A program made the position numbers and the translations under genes. DNA of 64,000 nucleotides from Mesorhizobium sp. (GTDB taxonomy: Bacteria; Pseudomonadota; Alphaproteobacteria; Rhizobiales; Rhizobiaceae): NCBI GenBank assembly GCA_004963905.1, contig SUGL01000023.1, positions 56,852 through 120,851 on the forward strand, in the 5' to 3' direction. Position 1 is the stretch's first letter, and every line of letters starts with the position of its first letter. This document shows positions 43,395-52,866 of the stretch, one piece after another. Below the pieces are notes generated by a model. That model did no database searches and was not told the DNA's origin. It saw only the letters and a program-made list of their open reading frames with translations.

Positions 43395-43735
43395 ACCGGC
43401 AAATCGAGGAAAGATCGCAGCAGCTCATGCAGGTCGCCCGCATCCACGTCGCACCAACCGTCGTTCATGAGCCGCGCGAAATATTCGGCCTTCATTTTCA
43501 GCTCGCCGAAATCGGCCACCGGCGCCATCGCTGCCTGGCGGCGGACAAGCGCCTCGTCCGCCATCACGGCGTCAAGCCGTGGTCCGATCAGCGCGGCCTC
43601 GGCCTCTTCGGCCTGCATCAACCGTTTCCCGAGACTCTCCACCTTTGCCACGGCATGGCGGTGCGCCGCGATCAGATCCGCGACTGCGTCCGTCTCCTGC
43701 GCTTCTTCGTCGCTGCACGCCAGGTCAATAGCCAT
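43391..43735 (-). CDS. Hypothetical helical protein
   Basis: The ATG at 43735 starts MAIDLACSDEEAQETDAVAD, followed by a largely helical, charged protein of 114 residues (HAVAKVESLGKRLMQAEEAE, LGELKMKAEYF-type end with WCDVDAGDLHELLRSF). It converges on the operon to its left and overlaps its last gene by 4 bp. No family is recognised. The frame stays open to 43780. Confidence 0.55.
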   Translation of the reverse strand: MAIDLACSDEEAQETDAVADLIAAHRHAVAKVESLGKRLMQAEEAEAALIGPRLDAVMADEALVRRQAAMAPVADFGELKMKAEYFARLMNDGWCDVDAGDLHELLRSFLDLPV

Positions 43736-43866
43736 TTTCCTGCTCCGAGTGATCCGCGCCCGCCCGCTCGCCCGTTTCACCGAGTTGATAAACAGTTGAT
43801 CAGGGGCGATGGCACGATAGGATACGAAGACTAGCGAAACGAAGCGAAACCAGAGCTTGTAAGTAG

Positions 43867-45480
43867 TTGTTCAAGAACGGAAAGTTATTTCTCCCCCCAC
43901 CAAGAGACGGGAGCGATTTCAAAGAATTATTCAAACGATTAGCCGCTGCGGGTGCGGGTCGGCCATTGGGCAAAGATGGATTTCCTGCAGGCCCATGGAC
44001 GCCCGAGCTTCTCGCAGAAGCGATTTCACAAATTGATTCCAACCGGATTGGAGTCGATCTGCGAACAGTGCAGCTTTGGTTTCAAGAGAACGAGAAGGGA
44101 ATTAGCACTGCCAACATCCGTTGGCTGGCGAGGGTTTTTGGGTGCGATGATCCGGTGGCAACCAGCGAATGGCAGATTGAGCTTAGTGCGGCGCAATCGC
44201 GGTTATCGGCCAAGAGACGAGAATGGAAGAGAGCCGGAAGCAGCGTTGCACAGGAGATTCCAGATACAGCACTGGCTGCGACCTTCGATGACGACACAGC
44301 GTCTCCGGCAGAGCTAAAACGGGATACTGACGCCAAGGGGCCGGGGCGGCGTTTTAGTTTGGCGAGGAAATCGGAGGCGTTTTTTAGTCACGGATCTCCC
44401 CTGAATTTACCGGCGTCGGTGTTTGCGGGTGTCACCGCTCTTGGGTTTTTGTCGTATATTACCGGGATTCACAGCGTGACATATGGCCGGGCCGATGGCG
44501 TCGTCAAGCAGGTTGGGTTTCTTTGGACGGCGAATTGGACATTCGTCTTCATGGTATTTTTGCCACTGTTTTTTGCCTTCTTGACCGAGCTAGTGACCTT
44601 TTGGAAAGATGAAGGCCGCCCAAAGCTTGTAGCGCAGGGCGACAAGATGAAAAGCGACGATGCCTGGGCGCGCAGCGTTGAAGCTTCTTCGTATTCATAT
44701 TGGGCGGTGTTTTTGATTTGTGTGCTGTTCGCCGGTCTTTTTCAGTGGATCGGCGTGTGTTTGATCCCGTTGATGCAAGGTGGTGGCAACTATGCGACGG
44801 ATTGGGGCTCGTTAGCGATTGTGCGCCCTGAGGTTATATCGGTGCCGGAAGCGGTCGTATTCACGGGGCTCGCTTACCTATACATGTGCCTCTGTTTTTA
44901 TCTATTCTTCGTAGGTCTTATTTTGCTTTATACGGTGATCCATGATCTTTGGAGAATTGGAGAAGAAGCGAGTAATCGACCGGAGGCGGATTATCAACAC
45001 GAGCTCAATGAAGCCAGCCTCAGGGTTATGCGTGGGATCTTTCGGTGTACTGTTTTGGGGGTTCTGATTGCCATAGTCATGAAGGTCCAGAGTGCTTACC
45101 TGACATCGGGTGGAGAGAATATTGTGGCTTGGTTGGTCGGCGATATGTCTTCCGCCTTCTATGGGCGCAATGATGTGAGCGCCGGGATCAGCTATCGTAG
45201 GCCGACCCATTACAGCAGCCTTCTTATCGCTATTTCGACCTGTGTTGTATTTCTGTACGGCTCCATCCGTTTAGGTGCCGAACGTCGGTTTTGTATGCCT
45301 TTGTGGAGGATGTCAGCGATCGTAGCGTTACTCGTGGCTGGCTACTTGCTGATCGATGCATTTGCTGGCTTTTCGATCCTTCTAGGCATTGGAGTGCTGC
45401 TCGCGATATACAGCCTGGTTGATCCAGGGTTTGGTCGATGGCGAGCAAGTGAGTTAGGAAACAATCAGAGTGTATCATAG
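43867..45480 (+). CDS. rcgA: RcgA-like membrane protein
   Basis: The 537-residue protein has a soluble N-terminal half with a DNA-binding-like segment (LAEAISQIDSNRIGVDLRTV then QLWFQENEKGISTANIRWLA) and about eight membrane helices from residue 183 on (TANWTFVFMVFLPLFFAFLT, ISVPEAVVFTGLAYLYMCLC, YSSLLIAISTCVVFLYGS). It matches what I recall as the RcgA family of rhizobial plasmids, described as a putative transporter linked to control of conjugation, next to rcgR. Its base composition is lower in GC than the virB genes, a sign of separate origin. The rcgR GTG overlaps its stop region. Confidence 0.65.
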   Translation: MFKNGKLFLPPPRDGSDFKELFKRLAAAGAGRPLGKDGFPAGPWTPELLAEAISQIDSNRIGVDLRTVQLWFQENEKGISTANIRWLARVFGCDDPVATSEWQIELSAAQSRLSAKRREWKRAGSSVAQEIPDTALAATFDDDTASPAELKRDTDAKGPGRRFSLARKSEAFFSHGSPLNLPASVFAGVTALGFLSYITGIHSVTYGRADGVVKQVGFLWTANWTFVFMVFLPLFFAFLTELVTFWKDEGRPKLVAQGDKMKSDDAWARSVEASSYSYWAVFLICVLFAGLFQWIGVCLIPLMQGGGNYATDWGSLAIVRPEVISVPEAVVFTGLAYLYMCLCFYLFFVGLILLYTVIHDLWRIGEEASNRPEADYQHELNEASLRVMRGIFRCTVLGVLIAIVMKVQSAYLTSGGENIVAWLVGDMSSAFYGRNDVSAGISYRRPTHYSSLLIAISTCVVFLYGSIRLGAERRFCMPLWRMSAIVALLVAGYLLIDAFAGFSILLGIGVLLAIYSLVDPGFGRWRASELGNNQSVS

Positions 45481-46474
45481 CTGGCTTGATCGTTGGGATG
45501 AGCGGCGGGCGCGACGCGGTGAGGAAGGGAAAAAAACAACGGATTTCGTCCTTGACGCGGAACGCGCGTTTCCAGGTGCGAAGAAGATAACAAGTATCGA
45601 GGAATTCTGTGCCCTTGCGGACCAAGCCGTGGCTTCAGCCTTTTTCGACGAGCCGAGTGTGAGCGATCAGGGTTTTGAAAGGCAAGATGGGTGGCTCAAA
45701 TTTCCATCGGACATTTCTACTGATATCGAACAGAACAATGTCGTCTCGGCGAAAATCACAGAAAGCGGGTCGTTCGATCAGGCGATGGTGATTTTTCACC
45801 ATTGGAATGCAAGCGCCCGGAATCGTCAGATTGCCAACTTTTTCTCGCATCGTGGCATCACGGTTGTCGAGATTGCTATGCCTTATCACTTCGAACGCAG
45901 CCGTCCCGGCTCCGTGCACGCCGACTATATGCTTAGCCCTAATCTCGGTCGAACGATCCAATCTGTAAGGCAGGCAGTGTTGGATGGGCGAAAACTCATA
46001 CGTTGGTTGAAAAGCGAAGGCTATCGAGAGATTTCGGTTCTCGGAATGAGCTTAGGTTCCTGGGTTGCGGCCATAGTCGCGGCACACGACTTGGCTGTGT
46101 CAAAAGCCTCGTTGTTTCTGACGGCGGGGAGTCTAGCGGATATGGTTTGGACGGGCCGGGCGACACGATCGATACGCGATAGCCTTGAGCCTGAGATTGA
46201 GCTGACCGATCTCAGAAGGGCCTGGGGTCCACTTAACTTGGAGAATTACGCGCATAGTTTGGCACGGCCTGATCTCGATCTCCATGTTGTGTTGGCTAAG
46301 AGAGACAAAGTGGTGTTGCCAGAGCTATCGGAGAGGTTCATGCAGAGGCTGAAGGACGCCGGGGCTAGGCCAAATATTGTGGAATTAAACTGTGGTCACT
46401 ATTCGCTCGCCATGCCGCCTTACATTTTGTTGGCCGGTTTGAGCTTGAAGCGGTTACTAAGGCGCGGCCGTTGA
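45470..46474 (+). CDS. rcgR: RcgR-like alpha/beta hydrolase
   Basis: The 334-residue protein starts at GTG 45470, inside the end of rcgA, so the two are coupled. It has an alpha/beta-hydrolase layout: a QAMVIFHHWNASA loop, the nucleophile elbow GMSLGSW (EISVLGMSLGSWVAAIVAAH), an acidic residue in VLAKRDKVV and a late His in LNCGHYSLAMPP. The RcgR family is annotated as a putative quorum-lactone hydrolase that modulates plasmid transfer; hydrolysis of acyl-homoserine lactones here is inference. Confidence 0.65.
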   Translation: MYHSWLDRWDERRARRGEEGKKTTDFVLDAERAFPGAKKITSIEEFCALADQAVASAFFDEPSVSDQGFERQDGWLKFPSDISTDIEQNNVVSAKITESGSFDQAMVIFHHWNASARNRQIANFFSHRGITVVEIAMPYHFERSRPGSVHADYMLSPNLGRTIQSVRQAVLDGRKLIRWLKSEGYREISVLGMSLGSWVAAIVAAHDLAVSKASLFLTAGSLADMVWTGRATRSIRDSLEPEIELTDLRRAWGPLNLENYAHSLARPDLDLHVVLAKRDKVVLPELSERFMQRLKDAGARPNIVELNCGHYSLAMPPYILLAGLSLKRLLRRGR

Positions 46475-46627
46475 GCGGTTTCTGTCGTCTGCTGACAAGT
46501 CGGCCCGGCGAGCATGAGTTTGGCGTTGGCCGGTCAGTTCACCAGCAAATTCTTTGGTAGGCGTCACAACACGAAAGTGATGAATCTGGGGTCGCCCCCC
46601 TACCGGAACCGACCCGTGCCGCTAATC

Positions 46628-47027
46628 CTCGCTTCAATCATCGCCGAACCAGCTCCTTCAAGTCCAGCACGATATCGGCTAACGGCAGCAGGTATCGCTG
46701 GAAATAGTCGGCAATCTTCTGGGTGACGGTCCCATCCGGCGCGCCGGGAAGGACCGGTTCATATTACCCCTATCGATCGGCGAAGTTCGGGTACCGCTGA
46801 GAAACGCCGGATAATTCATGGCCGGCACGATGATGACAGCCCCGGTTACGTCTTCAGCTTTCAGAGAACGCGCCAAGTCGAAGAGCGCAATCGGTCCCTC
46901 ATATTCGTCTCCATGGTTGCCGCCGGTGAGTAGAGCCGGCCCCTCGCCGTTCCGTAGGACCGTGACTGGGATCATCACGGACCCCAGGCAGAGTCGTCGC
47001 GGCTGAAAGGCAGGCGCAGAAAGCCAT
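46628..47027 (-). pseudogene. doeB: DoeB-like deacetylase (ectoine degradation), truncated
   Basis: The minus strand reads GFLRLPFSRDDSAWGSVMIP, then VTVLRNGEGPALLTGGNHGD, EYEGPIALFDLARSLKAEDV and IIVPAMNYPAFLSGTRTSPI, as in aspartoacylase-like DoeB/EutE, with the zinc-binding HGDEYEG. After MNRSFP the frame shifts (near 46755) and continues as APDGTVTQKIADYFQRYLLP, LADIVLDLKELVRR and a stop. The first residues and the C-terminal two-thirds are missing. It lies in operon order after the doeA relic. Confidence 0.8.
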
Positions 47028-47100
47028 GCTGTGTTCCTTTAGACGAAAAATCAACCGTGGGCGCGATCGGCGACTGGCGGAGAGGGCGGTCCAGCATGAT

Positions 47101-47629
47101 TCATTCCTTCACGAGAAGTTTGCGTGGCACGTTGGCCAGGCACTCGACTCCGGTCTCGGTAATCAAAATGCTTTCAGTGATCTCGAAACCCATGTCCTCC
47201 AGCCAAAGACCTGTCATGAAGTGGAAAGTCATACCCGGCCGCAATTCCGTGCGGTCGCCGGGACGTAAGCTCATAGTGCGCTCACCCCAATCCGGCGGAT
47301 AGCTGACACCGATGCCATAACCCGTACGGCTGTCTTTGATATCGATTATGGCATCCCGCAATTTCAAAAAAGGTGCCTTCTCCCGCACGCATTGGTCGGT
47401 CATCCCAGGTCAGGTGCGGCGCACTGGCCTCCGCCCCGGAGGGCAACATTGGAACGATAGCTGGATAGTCACCGCCCGCGCCTTCCGCCCCACGAGTTAC
47501 AGCGTCATAGATTTCGGCAACAAGATCGCATTTGCGCATGCCGACCTCGATCTTGGTGGCAATACGCTGGTGCATAGCCTCCACAATGCGCGCGGCGCTG
47601 CGCATATATTTTATCTCGGTCGGGCTTTT
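47101..47629 (-). pseudogene. doeA: DoeA-like ectoine hydrolase, fragment with internal deletion
   Basis: Codons from about 47629 read KSPTEIKYMRSAARIVEAMH, CDLVAEIYDAVTRGAEGAGG, DYPAIVPMLPSGAEASAPHL and GTFFEIAGCHNRY, then join in another frame to IKDSRTGYGIGVSYPPDWGE, RTMSLRPGD and MTFHFMTGLWLEDMGFEITE, ending at 47101. This is the peptidase_M24-like DoeA (EutD) with its N-terminal part and about 60 middle residues lost at a short direct joint near 47380. A second DoeA piece covering the same middle segment occurs in the gene at 55461. Confidence 0.82.
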
Positions 47630-47802
47630 GACCGCCCGCTGCCAGTGCTGCGGGCGATCCCAAGCATGGTGGCAATGTCGCGAACGCTTATGCCGCCCGC
47701 GCTTAGCCGAAATAGTTGTCTCAATTGATGTGGTGGAACGGCCCGCTACCGTCAGAGTGCTAAACGTGGTCATCATTAACGCCATAAGATAGGAGCCGTT
47801 CC

Positions 47803-48830
47803 GTGAAGCAGATTGCCACCATCGGGCTGGATTTGGCCAAACGTGTTTTTCAGATCCCCGGTGCAGACGCCGCTGGTTCACCGGTTTTCAACCGGAAGCT
47901 CCGTCGTTCCGAGGTACTACGGTTTTTTGAGAAGCAGCCTGCATGTCTGGTAGGGCTTGAGGCCTGCGGCGGTTCGCATTACTGGGCACGCGAAATCGCA
48001 GCGCTCGGTCACGAGGTGAGATTGATCCCGCCGGCTTAAGTCAAGCCGTTCGTCAAACGCGGAAAGACCGATGCCGCTGACGCCGAGGCTATCAGCGAGG
48101 CCGTGATCCGCAAGACGATGCGTTTTGTCCCGGTTAAAACGGCAGAGCAACAAGCAGCAGCGATGGTGCTGAAGACGCGCGCCCTTCTGGTTCGCCAGCG
48201 AACCCAAGCGATCAATGCGCTGCGCGCACATTTATCGGAATTAGGCATCGTCGCCAGCCTGGGCTCAGCAAAACTTGTAGAGCTAATCGAGGTCGTGCGC
48301 GATGAAACCGATGCTCGCTTACCGAGAGCTGCGCGCTTCGCTCTTGCTGCCATCGCCGATCAGATCGACGCGTTAATGCAACAAATCAATGACCTTGAGC
48401 GGGAGATAGTTTGTGAGGCGAAACGTGATCAGGATATGCGGCGCCTGGCTACTATACCAGGTGTCGGAGCGATCAGCGCCGCGTCTATCAAAACGCTTGT
48501 TCCAGATCCCGGCGGGTTCAAATCCGGCCGTCACTTTGCTGCCTGGTTGGGGTTAACGCCCAAGTCCCATTCGAGCGGAGGTAAAGAGCGGGCTGGGAGG
48601 AATATGGGGAACTTCGCTCTCTGCGGGTGCTCGGTGCAACTGCTGTTCTGCGGCACATGCGACGTAACGACAAGGCGCCGAAATGGCTAAGCGCTCTTCT
48701 CGCGCGGCGTCCTTGCAAGGTGGTGGCCGTCGCGCTTGCCAAGAAGATGGCCCGGATCATTTGGGTGCTCCTGACAAGGGGCGGGACGTATCGAGGCCTT
48801 GAAGCGGCAAACAGCGCAGCGAGCGCCTGA
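47803..48830 (+). pseudogene. IS110-family transposase with stop codon and frameshift
   Basis: The frame starts MKQIATIGLDLAKRVFQIPG and matches IS110 transposases, but a TAA at 48037-48039 replaces a conserved Tyr codon (in the A-Y-VKPF position of the intact copy at 829). It continues from about 48040 as VKPFVKRGKTDAADAEAISE and RLATIPGVGAISAASIKTLV. Near 48600-48625 the frame shifts again, and the end reads LGATAVLRHMRRNDKAPKWL to 48830. The element is inactive. It lies between the doeA relic and the carbamoyltransferase. Confidence 0.88.
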
Positions 48831-49773
48831 GCCGACGGCGAACTCAACGAACTGTCCGGTGCGGTAGCCGGCAGAGGCGAGGTGCACGAAACAGACGATG
48901 ATCCCACGGGACAAAATCCCGATGCAGGACAGGCCTTATGAGACAATGCGCTCCCAGCGCGCTCAATTGATTAGCCCCTGGCATCGCGGACTTCATCAAG
49001 GCCAGCGGTCCAGAACCGCGCAGAAAGGCCGGACATATGACCGCACCGTTCCCGTGTGAAGAACCGCCTGAAGAAAGCACTTGCCTGAAGGGCCGTTCCA
49101 CATATGTCTCATAGTCAGCCTTCTTCTCTTCGGCATGCATCTCTCCTCTACCGTCGAGAAAATGCATGCCCAGGTTGCTGACCCAAAGGCACTATCGAGG
49201 CTTCAAAACTGTCCGGTTTTTGATTGCCGTCCGGTAAATCGTCGGAATCCACACTGCTCCCTAAGGATAGCGGTTCGCGGGCAGCAATCTTATCCGCGAA
49301 GGACCGCAAGAACACGGTTGAGCTTCGCTCTGATCCCACCGTCAGTGGCGCGCGAATCCGCAGTCGTACGCCCGTATTTCATTCCTGTTGGGGGGGCAGC
49401 CACCCTTTCAACGCATCACAACCGCGCCGGTTTCCCAACCCTGCGATTACCCTATGTAATCGAAAGCGCCACCGGACGGATACGGCTTATGAGGCCGTTC
49501 CGCAGAAGCGAGGATCTCGAGCTGTTCGGGGGTCAGTCTGGCGCGCAGCGCCGCGATCGCCTCCCTCAGCTTGCCGGCCGACGCCGAGCGTCTAGTGATG
49601 TCGTTGGCCAGCTTTCCCTGGAAGGCGAAGGGATCGCGAGGGCTGGCCGCGCCGGGACTACCCGAGCCATGATCGGGCCCGTGGCGGCGTCGGCGTTGCC
49701 TGCAGCGCATTGGTATAGTCGGCCAAGCGTCGAGTTGCTCGGCCTTGATGATGTCGATGCGGGTCTGCCGGAT
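48831..49773. other. Degenerate stretch between IS110 relic and carbamoyltransferase
   Basis: I see no intact gene. The minus strand at 49447-49710 has protein-like sequence (KLREAIAALRARLTPEQLEI then LASAERPHKPYPSGGAFDYI) that ends in a natural stop and probably belongs to a broken gene I cannot name. The first 250 bp look like IS110-end and flanking DNA. A long plus-strand frame over 49081-50172 is antisense and not coding. Confidence 0.4.
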
Positions 49774-51342
49774 CTACGCCGCACGGGGTGCTGTCTTGAG
49801 GAGATAAAAAGCATCGTTGATAACAAATCCATCGAGACCTGTGGCCTTGGCATAGGTCAGCAAATCGCTTGCACGATTGATGAAGCCGGTGCCATTGAAG
49901 TTCAGCGATGTGTTGCAAAGGACGCCGACCCCGCTTTTCGCCTTGAACGAGGTAAGCAGTTGAAACAGGTGCGGGTTCTGCTCCCGGGAAACGGTCTGAG
50001 CCCGCGCTGTGCCGTCAACATGCGTAACAGCCTCCAATCGGCTATCGAGAACCTTCTGGAAAAGAAGCATGTAGGGCGACGAGCGTGCCAAGTCGAAGTG
50101 GAGCGCGACGTCCTCTTCCAGGCAAACCGGCGCGATCGGGCGGAAACCCTCCCGCTTCTTGATGCGGTTTAACCGCTCATGGGTTGTCTTTGAGAAAGGC
50201 GCCGCGAGAATTGACCGATTGCCGAGCGCCCGTGGCCCGATTTCGCAATTCCCCTGTACCCAGCCGATGACCTGGCCACTGAGCAAAGCCGAGGCCACTT
50301 GGCCGTAGTCGAGTGGATAGACGTCGAGCCCGGTGCGGTCAATTTCGTCAAGTATGTATGGCTGGCCTGAATAGACGTTCCATTTGATCTTAGCATTGCC
50401 GGTGAAATGCCGCATAGCGTCGACTGCAGTCCCGATCGCCGAGCCTGTATCGTTTGTACATGGCGGAATGAAAACATCGGAAAAAAGATTTGTTTCGAGC
50501 CATCTGCGGTTCCACTCACAATTCAACCCGCACCCGCCGGAAATCAGCAGCGGGTGGCCCTTTGTCAGGTTCTTCTTCGCGAAAGTGTGGAACGAATCGA
50601 AGATGGCATCTGAAACGCGCCTGGCGAGGTTGGTGAACTTCTGATGGGTTACGCCAATGTTATAGTAGGGCGAATCCTGCAAATCCTCCTTGCTTAGCTG
50701 GTACAGATCGCTTGGAAGCAGGAAATCGATTAGCGCCTGCTCGTCCCTGTCGGGCGAACCAGTCTGCCCATAGGCGCAAAGCGCCATTATCTTGCCGGCG
50801 TCTTCGAAGCGCGTTGTTCCTTTGGGCAACGTATATTTCGGATCGGCGAGCGCATACAGGAAAGAATATTTCTCGCCAGGCCCCGGCATTACTTTTCCTA
50901 AGTGCACGACCTGCAGTCGCTCATCGATTTCGTAGAAATCGCCGAGTATCCCTTCCCAGATCAGCACATAACAGGCCATTCCGGCGGGAAATGGCGACAT
51001 GCTATAGGTGCCCCAAAGATGGGAGCGCTCGTGCGTTGAGGAATAAAAATTCACCTTCTTGCCGAAGAAGGTCTTCTCGCTGATCAACTCCGAGCCTTGG
51101 CCTATGCCGTGGTAGCCTGCCGCGACGGAGTGCGCGATTGTGGTCTCCCACCCACCGACAGCAATCACATCCGGAATGGCGTCCAGCCTGCCAGCGGCGT
51201 CCAGGACCGTCGTCGGAGTGACGGTCGAATATCTGGGGAAGCTATCTTTCTCAGCCTCGTATGAATAAATCAACTCGGCCGCTGATTCATCCAGTGCTGC
51301 AATCGTGCCATCATGGCCTGGTTTGAACGAAATTATCATCAT
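49774..51342 (-). CDS. Carbamoyltransferase of the NodU/CmcH/TobZ family
   Basis: The 522-residue enzyme has a Kae1-like N-terminal domain (MMIISFKPGHDGTIAALDES, with metal-binding HERSH in SSTHERSHLWGTYSMSPF) and the YrdC-type or C-terminal domain motif GPRALGNRSILAAP with HERLNRIKKREGFRPIAPVC. It transfers a carbamoyl group from carbamoyl phosphate to a hydroxyl. NodU and NolO of rhizobia decorate Nod factors, but are about 560-680 residues; this length fits CmcH-type enzymes better, so a different substrate is quite possible. An AGGAG site lies 8 nt before the ATG, and the upstream DNA is AT-rich. Confidence 0.82.
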   Translation of the reverse strand: MMIISFKPGHDGTIAALDESAAELIYSYEAEKDSFPRYSTVTPTTVLDAAGRLDAIPDVIAVGGWETTIAHSVAAGYHGIGQGSELISEKTFFGKKVNFYSSTHERSHLWGTYSMSPFPAGMACYVLIWEGILGDFYEIDERLQVVHLGKVMPGPGEKYSFLYALADPKYTLPKGTTRFEDAGKIMALCAYGQTGSPDRDEQALIDFLLPSDLYQLSKEDLQDSPYYNIGVTHQKFTNLARRVSDAIFDSFHTFAKKNLTKGHPLLISGGCGLNCEWNRRWLETNLFSDVFIPPCTNDTGSAIGTAVDAMRHFTGNAKIKWNVYSGQPYILDEIDRTGLDVYPLDYGQVASALLSGQVIGWVQGNCEIGPRALGNRSILAAPFSKTTHERLNRIKKREGFRPIAPVCLEEDVALHFDLARSSPYMLLFQKVLDSRLEAVTHVDGTARAQTVSREQNPHLFQLLTSFKAKSGVGVLCNTSLNFNGTGFINRASDLLTYAKATGLDGFVINDAFYLLKTAPRAA

Positions 51343-51398
51343 GTGTGAAGCTCCTAAAAGATCACGCTAGACTGCCGGAATAAATGTGTATCTTCAGG

Positions 51399-51416
51399 AA
51401 TATCCATGTGGATATT
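51399..51416. repeat. Perfect palindrome upstream of the carbamoyltransferase
   Basis: AATATCCA and TGGATATT flank TG, giving an 18-bp exact palindrome 57 bp before the carbamoyltransferase start in an AT-rich stretch. It may be an operator. I see no nod box or NifA-type TGT-N10-ACA site in this region. Confidence 0.5.
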
Positions 51417-51639
51417 TCGTCGAAGAAAGCAACTTCGCCTGCGGCACGTCATAACATTTAGCACACGGGGCCATCTTAGAAGCAGAATTTCTATTAAGAT
51501 TCGAACAATGTACATGAACTTTATATTTCAAATATACCGGCGAATTTATGTTCAATAACAATTCCGAATGAATCATAGGTGAAGCGTTTCTGACATTGCC
51601 CCTTGGCTAATCGGTTTGAAGTCGATCTGGTCCAACGCG

Positions 51640-52120
51640 AGGACCAGAGAAGCGCGCCTTTAAGTGAAGAGCAGCTTCATCGGGTTGTGAAGGAGCACGA
51701 GGCCGGAGTCTCGATGGCCGATCAATTCCGCAAGCCGGGGCTAGCGACGCCAGCATCTACAATGGAAGGCGAAGTATGGCGGCTTGTACGAGGATGAGAA
51801 CACTCGTCTGAAGCGGCTTCTGGCGGAAGTCATGCTCGACATGCCGCGTTGCAAGATCTTTCGGAAAAAATGGTGACGCCCGCTGCGGAGCGAGGGGCTG
51901 TCGCATCTTCGAACGGCATTTCGAGATGAGCGCGGCGGGAGTGCAAGACGATCGGCTGCTGCCGGATGACGGTTCGCCACAAGGCGAGCCGTGACGACGA
52001 TGGTGACCTTCGGGGCGGATGAAGGCGATCGCGCATGAGCGCCGGCGCTTCGGCTATCGCCGCCTGCACGTGTTGCTGCGGGCGGACGCAAGCGGGCCAT
52101 TGGAACGCGGGGCACCGATG
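51640..52120 (+). pseudogene. IS3-family remnant (orfA and start of orfB)
   Basis: Decayed coding sequence on the plus strand resembles IS3 orfA (KEHEAGVSMADQFRKPGLAT, then LKRLLAE-type text in another frame, MLDMPRCKIFRKKW) and the start of orfB (MKAIAHERRRFGYRRLHVLL). Several frameshifts and a missing DDE core show it is dead. It separates the carbamoyltransferase from hupE. Confidence 0.7.
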
Positions 52121-52211
52121 ATGCTCCCCGTTTTGCCGATTCCGACCGAAGCCGGCCACTATTCCGACGTGAAGCCGGCCAACTGTAGCGATCAAATCCC
52201 GGTCGGCATTT

Positions 52212-52817
52212 CTAGACCGCGCCGACCATCAACCCAAGGCCGGCCACTGCGGTCGCGGCGCCCGCCAGCCGCACGAGGCCGCGAATGCGCTGGCCCGGCA
52301 ACAGACCGAAGCCGATACCTGCGCCGTGCAGGAATGCAGTTGCAAGGGCAAAGCCGGCGAGATATTCGAGACCACCCGCGGTCTCAGGGATCTCTGTGCC
52401 ATGCGCGTGACCGTGGAAAAGCGCAAAGAAGCCGATAATGACTGCCCCTGTTGCTACAGGCAGGTCCACCGCGGTGGCGATTAACAGGCCCAGCGCCACA
52501 ATCGAGGCGAGGATGACGGGCTCTACGAGGGGAACTGGCACGCCGGCGATGCCCAGCGCGCCGCCAGCAAGCATCAGGCTGACGAATGCCGCCGGCAAAG
52601 CCCAGAGCGCGCGTCCGCCCTTCAGCGCCGCCCACAGACCGACCGCGACCATCACTATGATGTGGTCAATCCCGAAGAACGGATGCGCAAGGCCTGCCGC
52701 GAACGAATTAGCTGAGCCGACACCAATATGGGACAATGCCGGCTTGCATGCAGCTGCAAGCATAATTGCCACGAAGGCTAGTTTGGTGGGATTGCTTCTA
52801 ATCATCGGGTTGTCCAT
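52212..52817 (-). CDS. hupE: HupE/UreJ-like membrane protein
   Basis: From ATG 52817 (GGAG site upstream) the 201-residue protein has a signal-like start and about six membrane helices, with the family motif GLAHPFFGIDHIIVMVAVGL and the HGHAHGTEIP loop carrying several His. HupE and UreJ proteins import nickel for hydrogenase or urease. No hydrogenase or urease genes lie nearby, so it may serve enzymes elsewhere or take up another metal. It follows the CehA-like gene at 52867 on the same strand. Confidence 0.88.
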   Translation of the reverse strand: MDNPMIRSNPTKLAFVAIMLAAACKPALSHIGVGSANSFAAGLAHPFFGIDHIIVMVAVGLWAALKGGRALWALPAAFVSLMLAGGALGIAGVPVPLVEPVILASIVALGLLIATAVDLPVATGAVIIGFFALFHGHAHGTEIPETAGGLEYLAGFALATAFLHGAGIGFGLLPGQRIRGLVRLAGAATAVAGLGLMVGAV

Positions 52818-52866
52818 AGGGCGTTTCTCCTTCAAAAACCTGCGCGCGATTATCGTGTAATTACCA

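Noticed and set aside
51343-51640. A nod box or NifA site upstream of the carbamoyltransferase
   Set aside because: I read both strands and found no ATC-N9-GAT series and no TGT-N10-ACA with a sigma-54 site; only a simple palindrome is present.
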